In this document: positions 4,863 through 8,928 of the stretch, piece by piece
How the letters are laid out: every line of letters begins with the position of its first letter
Position numbering within the stretch: position 1 is the stretch's first letter
Source of the DNA: Candidatus Methanomethylophilaceae archaeon
Lineage (GTDB): Archaea > Thermoplasmatota > Thermoplasmata > Methanomassiliicoccales > Methanomethylophilaceae
Reading direction: 5' to 3'
Assembly (NCBI GenBank): GCA_017395275.1
Contig: JAFPVN010000235.1
Span: 1-8,928, forward strand
Length of the DNA: 8,928 bases
Notes under the pieces: generated by a model
Databases searched by the model: none
What the model saw: only the letters and a program-made list of their open reading frames with translations
What the model was told of the DNA's origin: nothing
Position numbers and translations under genes: made by a program

Positions 4863-7313
4863 TCAGTCGCTGCGTTTCCTGGGCCTGCGGTCGCCCGTAG
4901 GTCTCCTTCCGCCGTTCCCGCGTCCGTCCCGGTCGCCGTATTCTCTTCTGGGGCGGTCGCCGTGATCGCGTCTCGGACGGTCCCCGTCGCGCCTCTGGCC
5001 GCCGTAACGGGGCCTTCCGCCGTCTCCCCCTTCCCTTCTCGGGCGGTCACCCTCGCGTCTCGGACGGTCTCCGTAACGCGGTCTGTCCCCGTCCCTTCTG
5101 GGAGGCCTGTCGCCCTCGGACCTCGGTCCGAATCCCTCTCTCCTCGGAGGCCTGTCTCCGTCCCTTCTCGGGGGCCTTCCGCCGAAATCGCGCCTCGGCC
5201 TGTCCGAACGTCCGCCTTCCCTGCTGAACTCCCTTCTGGGGCGTTCCCCGTCCCTTCTCGGACCGTTGCCGGAGAGCTTGGAGTTGTACTCGTCCTCCGC
5301 CTCGGCGTCCCTTACGTAGACCCTCTTGACGATGTCACCGGACTCCACCTCGGAGGTGTAGCGCTCCTCCTTCTCCTTCATGTAGGCGGCGCGCTTCCTC
5401 TTGCGCTCCATCTGCTCGGGGGAATAGCGGTTCCTGTTGACGAAGGCCTCCATCTCCTTCCTCTCGGCCTGCCTGTCGGAACCCTTTGTCTTAGTGCCCT
5501 TGTGGGGATACCTGATCCTACCGTCGTTCTCCCTGTACTCGGTACCGACGACGGTGATCTTCGATTCCCTCTTCAGGGGCGCGTTCTTGCGCTCCCTCGG
5601 GGGCCTGTCCTCGGGCATGCGGGGCATGTCCCTGAGCAGTAGGATGTCCTTCTGGTGCTGCTTGTCCTCCATCCTGTGCTCCGCCTTGATCGGCCTCTGG
5701 TTCTCCCAGTCGCGCCTGGTGAAGTACATTGCGGTTGATACTGTGGACGGGGTGGGGGTGAATATCTGAACCTGCTCGGGGACGTGGTGCAGCTCGTCGG
5801 AGCAGAATCTGAGCAGTTCTCCCATGTGCCTGAACTCGCATCCGGGGTGGGCTGCCATGAGATAGTATGTGAGGTAGAGGTCCCTGTCCTCCTCTTCCTT
5901 GAGCCTGTCGAACATCTCCTTGAAGTCCAGCAGCTGATCCTTGCCGGGCTTCCCCATCAACCTCAGGACGTCTTCGGATATGTGCTCCGGAGCGATCTTC
6001 ATCTGCCCGGAGATGTGCCCGTCGCGGATGAGCGAGCGCATGTAGTCCTCGCCGTGCTCCTTGTCCGCAAGAACGAGGTCGTATCTCACTCCCGATGCCA
6101 CGAAGACGTGCTTGACGTTGGGTATCTCTGAAATCTTCTTCAGGAGCTCTATCTGCCTGGAATGGTCCACGGGCATGAAGCCGCAGATCCTGGGATACAT
6201 GCACCTCTTGTCCATGCACGGGCCCAGCTTCTGCTTCTTGGGGCACTCGAAGCCGTACATGTTGGCCGTGGGTCCCCCGACGTCCCTGAAGACGCCGTCG
6301 AAGCCAGGCTTGGAGGCGATCCTCTCCGCCTCCCTGATGATCGACTCCTCGCTCCTGGAGACGACGGTCCTGCCCTGCATGACCGCTATGGCGCAGAAGT
6401 TGCACTCGCCGTAGCATCCGCGGTGGGTGGTTATGGAATTCCTTATGGTATCCATCGCCTTGACGTATCCCTGCTCGGCGTAGTAGGGGTGGACCTCGTT
6501 CTCGAAATCCATCTCGTAAATCTTATCCAAAGTTTCTGAGTCTATGGTCTTCGCCGGCGGATTCTGTATGAGATAGCGGTCGCCGGTCTTCTGTATGAGT
6601 CCCCTCGCGTTGATGGGGTCGCAGTTGTAGTAGAACTGCTTGAACATGCGGGTGAAATTGGTCTGGTTCTCGACGCAGGACTCGTAGCTGGGTATCTCCG
6701 AATGCGTGGTGGGAGGTACGTCGGAGATGTAGCATATCCCCCTTATGGAATGCCAGTCCTCGCCGTCGCGGAGCGCCTGCGCCAGCTGGAGCGTGGGCAT
6801 CTCGCCCATCCCGTAGGTGATGATGTCGGCCTTGGAATCGAAGAGGATCGATCTCCTCAGACCGTCGGACCAAGCGTCGTAGTGGGCGATCCTCCTGAGA
6901 CTGGCCTCGATGCCGCCGAGGACGATCGGTTTGCCCTTGATGAACTTCTTGATGAGATTCGTGTACGCAATGCACGCCCTGTCGGGACGGCGGTCGTTGA
7001 CCCCTCCGGGGGTGAAGTCATCGTCCTTGCGGAACTTCCCGGTGGGGGCGTAGTTCGCCACCATGGAATCCACGCATCCGGCCGATACGCCCCAGAAGAG
7101 GTTGGGCTCGCCCAGACGGGTGATGTCCTTGTCTGTTTCCAAATCAGGCTGCGCGATTATGCCCACACGGAAACCGTTCTCGATCAGCCAGTGGCCGACC
7201 ACGGCGGAGCCGTTGTAGGAGGAGTCGATATATGTATCGCCGGTAACGAGGATCACGTCAAGGGAATCCCAGCCCCTGGCCTGCACCTCCTCAATGGTCG
7301 TGGGTATGAACAT
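4863..7313 (-). CDS. ygiQ: YgiQ-family radical SAM protein (UPF0313) with Arg/Gly-rich repeat tail
   Basis: This 816-residue protein opens with F-I-P-T-T-x-E-E-V-x-x-R-G-W-D-x-L-D-V-I-L-V-T-G-D, the YgiQ N-terminal domain signature (about 1-270). The radical SAM core (about 290-490) has the CxxxCxxC cluster motif at C300, C304 and C307 (H-R-G-C-Y-G-E-C-N-F-C) and a G-G-P-T-A-N-M-Y-G segment typical of the family. An E. coli YgiQ-like C-terminal region with T-P-T-P-S-T-V-S-T-A-M-Y follows (518-530). The reaction and substrate of YgiQ are not established. After about residue 550 the protein becomes highly charged, and residues 682-816 are a repetitive R/G/D/P tail, described separately. The start is ATG at 7313, with a TATA box at leaderless spacing; a weak GGGG lies just upstream. 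The gene is monocistronic by its own promoter, and the gene upstream on the same strand ends in a terminator. The stop is TGA. Confidence 0.93.
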   Translation of the reverse strand: MFIPTTIEEVQARGWDSLDVILVTGDTYIDSSYNGSAVVGHWLIENGFRVGIIAQPDLETDKDITRLGEPNLFWGVSAGCVDSMVANYAPTGKFRKDDDFTPGGVNDRRPDRACIAYTNLIKKFIKGKPIVLGGIEASLRRIAHYDAWSDGLRRSILFDSKADIITYGMGEMPTLQLAQALRDGEDWHSIRGICYISDVPPTTHSEIPSYESCVENQTNFTRMFKQFYYNCDPINARGLIQKTGDRYLIQNPPAKTIDSETLDKIYEMDFENEVHPYYAEQGYVKAMDTIRNSITTHRGCYGECNFCAIAVMQGRTVVSRSEESIIREAERIASKPGFDGVFRDVGGPTANMYGFECPKKQKLGPCMDKRCMYPRICGFMPVDHSRQIELLKKISEIPNVKHVFVASGVRYDLVLADKEHGEDYMRSLIRDGHISGQMKIAPEHISEDVLRLMGKPGKDQLLDFKEMFDRLKEEEDRDLYLTYYLMAAHPGCEFRHMGELLRFCSDELHHVPEQVQIFTPTPSTVSTAMYFTRRDWENQRPIKAEHRMEDKQHQKDILLLRDMPRMPEDRPPRERKNAPLKRESKITVVGTEYRENDGRIRYPHKGTKTKGSDRQAERKEMEAFVNRNRYSPEQMERKRKRAAYMKEKEERYTSEVESGDIVKRVYVRDAEAEDEYNSKLSGNGPRRDGERPRREFSREGGRSDRPRRDFGGRPPRRDGDRPPRREGFGPRSEGDRPPRRDGDRPRYGDRPRREGDRPRREGGDGGRPRYGGQRRDGDRPRRDHGDRPRREYGDRDGRGNGGRRPTGDRRPRKRSD
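4866..5270 (-). repeat. Coding repeat: DRPRRxGD-type Arg/Gly-rich tail of YgiQ
   Basis: Bases 4866-5270 encode residues 682-816 of the YgiQ-like protein. The tail is built of degenerate blocks such as GDRPPRRDGD, GDRPRREGD and GDRPRYGDR, and ends G-D-R-R-P-R-K-R-S-D. It is almost free of hydrophobic residues, strongly basic and surely disordered. Similar RG/RGG-like tails are known on RNA-binding proteins such as DEAD-box helicases. RNA or ribosome association is therefore a reasonable inference, but nothing here proves it. The DNA is correspondingly repetitive and very GC-rich. Confidence 0.85.
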
Positions 7314-7333
7314 CGAATCCCCGTTATCCTCTA

Positions 7334-7343
7334 CATATAAAAA
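7334..7343 (-). promoter_or_regulatory. TATA box of the YgiQ gene (leaderless-type promoter)
   Basis: The minus strand reads TTTTTATATG with exactly 20 nt between it and the ATG at 7313. Sequence and spacing are the same as in front of ATPase 1. The centre of the box is about 26 bp from the start codon, which fits transcription starting at or next to the ATG. Confidence 0.65.
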
Positions 7344-7399
7344 GGTAGGTATTAACCCGTAAAGATTACAGCAATATTTGTAAAGAGATAAAGGTGAGA

Positions 7400-7445
7400 G
7401 AAAAAACGTTAAGGTGTTTGGAAGGAGGGGTCAGACCCCTCCTTC
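7400..7445 (-). terminator. Hairpin plus T-run terminator of the surface-protein gene
   Basis: GAAGGAGGGGTC (7421-7432) and GACCCCTCCTTC (7434-7445) are perfect reverse complements around a single base, giving a stem of about 10 bp with a realistic 5-nt loop. On the minus strand the stem begins inside the TGA stop codon (7446-7444) and is followed about 15 nt later by a T6 run near 7401-7406. This separates the surface-protein transcript from the YgiQ promoter. Confidence 0.75.
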
Positions 7446-8928
7446 ATGCGGTCTCTCCGCCAGTCTTTCCGCCGATCTTGCCAGTCTTCACCAGGACGAC
7501 CACGGTCACGATGGCCGCCACGACGAGCGCTCCGACGATGATACCGACGATCAGTCCGACGTTGGAGCCTCCGCCGCTTCCGGACGGTGATTCCACGACA
7601 TCCACGAACCAGTCGGAGAAGTGGTCGGTCTCGAAGACCGCCACTTTCTTATCGGAATCGTAGGTCGCGTCATACTCCACCAGCTGGTCGCCGTTGATGC
7701 AGAACACCTTGACGTCGGAAGCGCTCTCGCCGTCCTTCAGCACGTAGGGCAGGGAGACCTTTACCGTCTTTCCTGCGAACGAGATGTTTCCGTTGGAGTC
7801 GGACAGGCTCAGCGAGTAGACCGTCTTGCCTTCCACGCGCGCCTTCACGGCGTCGGACAGGGCTGCCTTCGCGTTATCGTCGAGTGCCTGCGCGGTGACG
7901 GACACCTCTCCCGTCGCGTTGGACACGATCTCCTTGGGGATCTCCATCTTCCATCCGTTACCGGACACGTCGATGACTGTCTTTGACGCATCGGAGAGGG
8001 CGCTGCTGGTGGCGGGACTGGACGTGTCGATGAGGACGCTGTCCGAGTCGGACACGAACACCACGGCCTCGTTGTTGGTAGCGGCTGGCCTGGAGGCCCA
8101 TTTCGCGGTCACGTACAGGCTCTCCGCGGGCATCTTGGCGGGCAGGGCGGGATCCCATCCCTTGAAGTCGTATCCTTCCTTGGTGGGGTCCGCGGGTGCC
8201 ACGACGTCAGCGCCGTAGAGGACGTTCATGGTGTTGATGCTGCTTCCGACTGCCGTGTCGAAGTGGATGTGATACGTCTTGGCCCTGTATGTCGTGGAGT
8301 TCAGATAAGCCTCGTCCCTGTCCAGCACATCCTCGATGACGGTCATGTCGGGGGCGTAACCCGTGATCTCCGGCGAATACACGGTGATGTGGGAACCGAA
8401 GTCGTACACCTGCTGGTAATCGGGGGCGGCCTGGGATTGATCGTCGTAGAAGTACCTGATGGTGACCGTGATCTTATGGGCGGTCCAGACCGCCTTCAGA
8501 TCCGGCGTGCCGTCGTACTTCCACTTTCCGTTGGCGTCGGTATATCCGGCGACGTTGGGGACCAGTGCGGAATTCTTGATGACAACGGTGCCGTCGGCCA
8601 GTGCGTATCCGTCCAGATCGTATCCGTAATACCATGCATCCATGAGTATGGTCACGCCTCCGTCGTACACGATGGTCGCGTGTCCGTCATCGCCTCCGTT
8701 GCCCGACATGTGCACGTCGAAGGTCTTGGCCGCCGATGTGGCTGTGAACACGACGTCCTTGTCGGGCATCGCGAACTTCCCGCTGGCGACCGTGACGTCC
8801 TGCGTGGCCCATGCGGTCACGTCGTATCCGGTCTTGGGATATACGGCGAGCACGGTCACCTCGGTGCCGTACGCTACGGTCTTGGGGGCGTAGTCGCCGT
8901 CCAGCACCGCGCCGTCCAGCTTGTAGGT
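7444..8928 (-). CDS. Adhesin-like surface protein with InlB/Flg_new-type repeats and C-terminal membrane anchor (5'-partial)
   Basis: The reading frame is open to the window edge (T-Y-K-L-D-G-A ...), so the gene starts outside; the internal GTG at 8907 is not a real start. The visible 494 residues are extracellular modules. First come beta-rich repeats of the Listeria-Bacteroides InlB B-repeat/Flg_new type, e.g. G-Y-D-F-K-G-W-D-P with L-Y-V-T-A-K-W-A, and a related K-A-V-W unit. Between them is a MucBP-like stretch (I-T-V-T-I-R-Y-F-Y-D-D ... I-T-G-Y-A-P). A beta-sandwich domain ending F-E-T-D-H-F-S-D-W-F-V-D-V follows. A Ser/Gly linker then leads to one hydrophobic segment (about 7489-7557) and a short basic cytoplasmic tail rich in Lys and Gly. 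The protein is thus anchored in the membrane with its body outside, probably for contact with host or neighbouring cells (inference). Such proteins are common in gut methanogens. The stop is TGA, within a terminator hairpin. Confidence 0.85.
   Translation of the reverse strand, partial: TYKLDGAVLDGDYAPKTVAYGTEVTVLAVYPKTGYDVTAWATQDVTVASGKFAMPDKDVVFTATSAAKTFDVHMSGNGGDDGHATIVYDGGVTILMDAWYYGYDLDGYALADGTVVIKNSALVPNVAGYTDANGKWKYDGTPDLKAVWTAHKITVTIRYFYDDQSQAAPDYQQVYDFGSHITVYSPEITGYAPDMTVIEDVLDRDEAYLNSTTYRAKTYHIHFDTAVGSSINTMNVLYGADVVAPADPTKEGYDFKGWDPALPAKMPAESLYVTAKWASRPAATNNEAVVFVSDSDSVLIDTSSPATSSALSDASKTVIDVSGNGWKMEIPKEIVSNATGEVSVTAQALDDNAKAALSDAVKARVEGKTVYSLSLSDSNGNISFAGKTVKVSLPYVLKDGESASDVKVFCINGDQLVEYDATYDSDKKVAVFETDHFSDWFVDVVESPSGSGGGSNVGLIVGIIVGALVVAAIVTVVVLVKTGKIGGKTGGETA

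Noticed and set aside
4962..5642. Plus-strand frame of 226 codons opposite the YgiQ C-terminus
   Set aside because: It is a by-product of the GC-rich Arg/Gly repeat on the other strand, low in complexity and without family resemblance.
8905..8907. GTG at 8907 as the start of the surface-protein gene
   Set aside because: The frame continues without a stop to the window edge and encodes repeat-like sequence (T-Y-K-L-D-G-A-V-L-D-G), so the gene is cut by the window. No signal peptide follows the GTG.

Overview
The window reads as a contig end from a host-associated methanogenic archaeon, most likely of the Methanomassiliicoccales/Thermoplasmata type. This is an inference. The supporting signs are archaeal TATA boxes at leaderless-type spacing, two DUF4143-family AAA ATPases, a YgiQ-type radical SAM protein, an adhesin-like surface protein with InlB/Flg_new-type repeats and a C-terminal membrane anchor, and TGA as the stop codon of all seven genes whose ends are visible. 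The last point fits lineages that avoid TAG because of pyrrolysine, but does not prove it. Coding DNA is GC-rich and the intergenic DNA is strikingly AT-rich.

Layout. Bases 3-80 encode a piece of a bacterial replicative helicase DnaB up to its Walker A motif. At about base 80 this changes abruptly into the middle of an unrelated double-[4Fe-4S] protein (80-553, +) that has lost its N-terminus. This looks like a chimeric join. Next comes a 181-bp AT-rich gap holding five units of an exact 33-bp-period repeat (561-725), which runs into the promoter of ATPase 1 (735-2087, +). ATPase 1 converges with, and overlaps by 50 bp, a minus-strand pair: a trypsin-like serine protease (2375-3265) followed 4 bp later by a small unknown protein (2038-2370). 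Further right on the minus strand is ATPase 2 (3417-4745). A 40-bp palindrome lies on each side of it (3361-3400 and 4775-4814), 33/40 identical to each other and each containing a plausible TATA box. The YgiQ-family radical SAM protein (4863-7313, -) follows, with an unusual ~135-residue Arg/Gly/Asp/Pro repeat tail. The window closes with the C-terminal part of a surface protein (7444-8928, -) that ends in a terminator hairpin.

How it may fit together. The two palindromes suggest that ATPase 2 and the protease/small-protein operon share one regulator, or that ATPase 2 is a mobile cassette bounded by these sites. Each ATPase sits beside its own kind of repeated or palindromic DNA, and both carry a winged-helix-like segment between the ATPase core and the C-terminal domain. 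One testable idea is that these ATPases bind their own flanking DNA. The Fe-S protein, YgiQ and the surface protein show no obvious functional link to this module.
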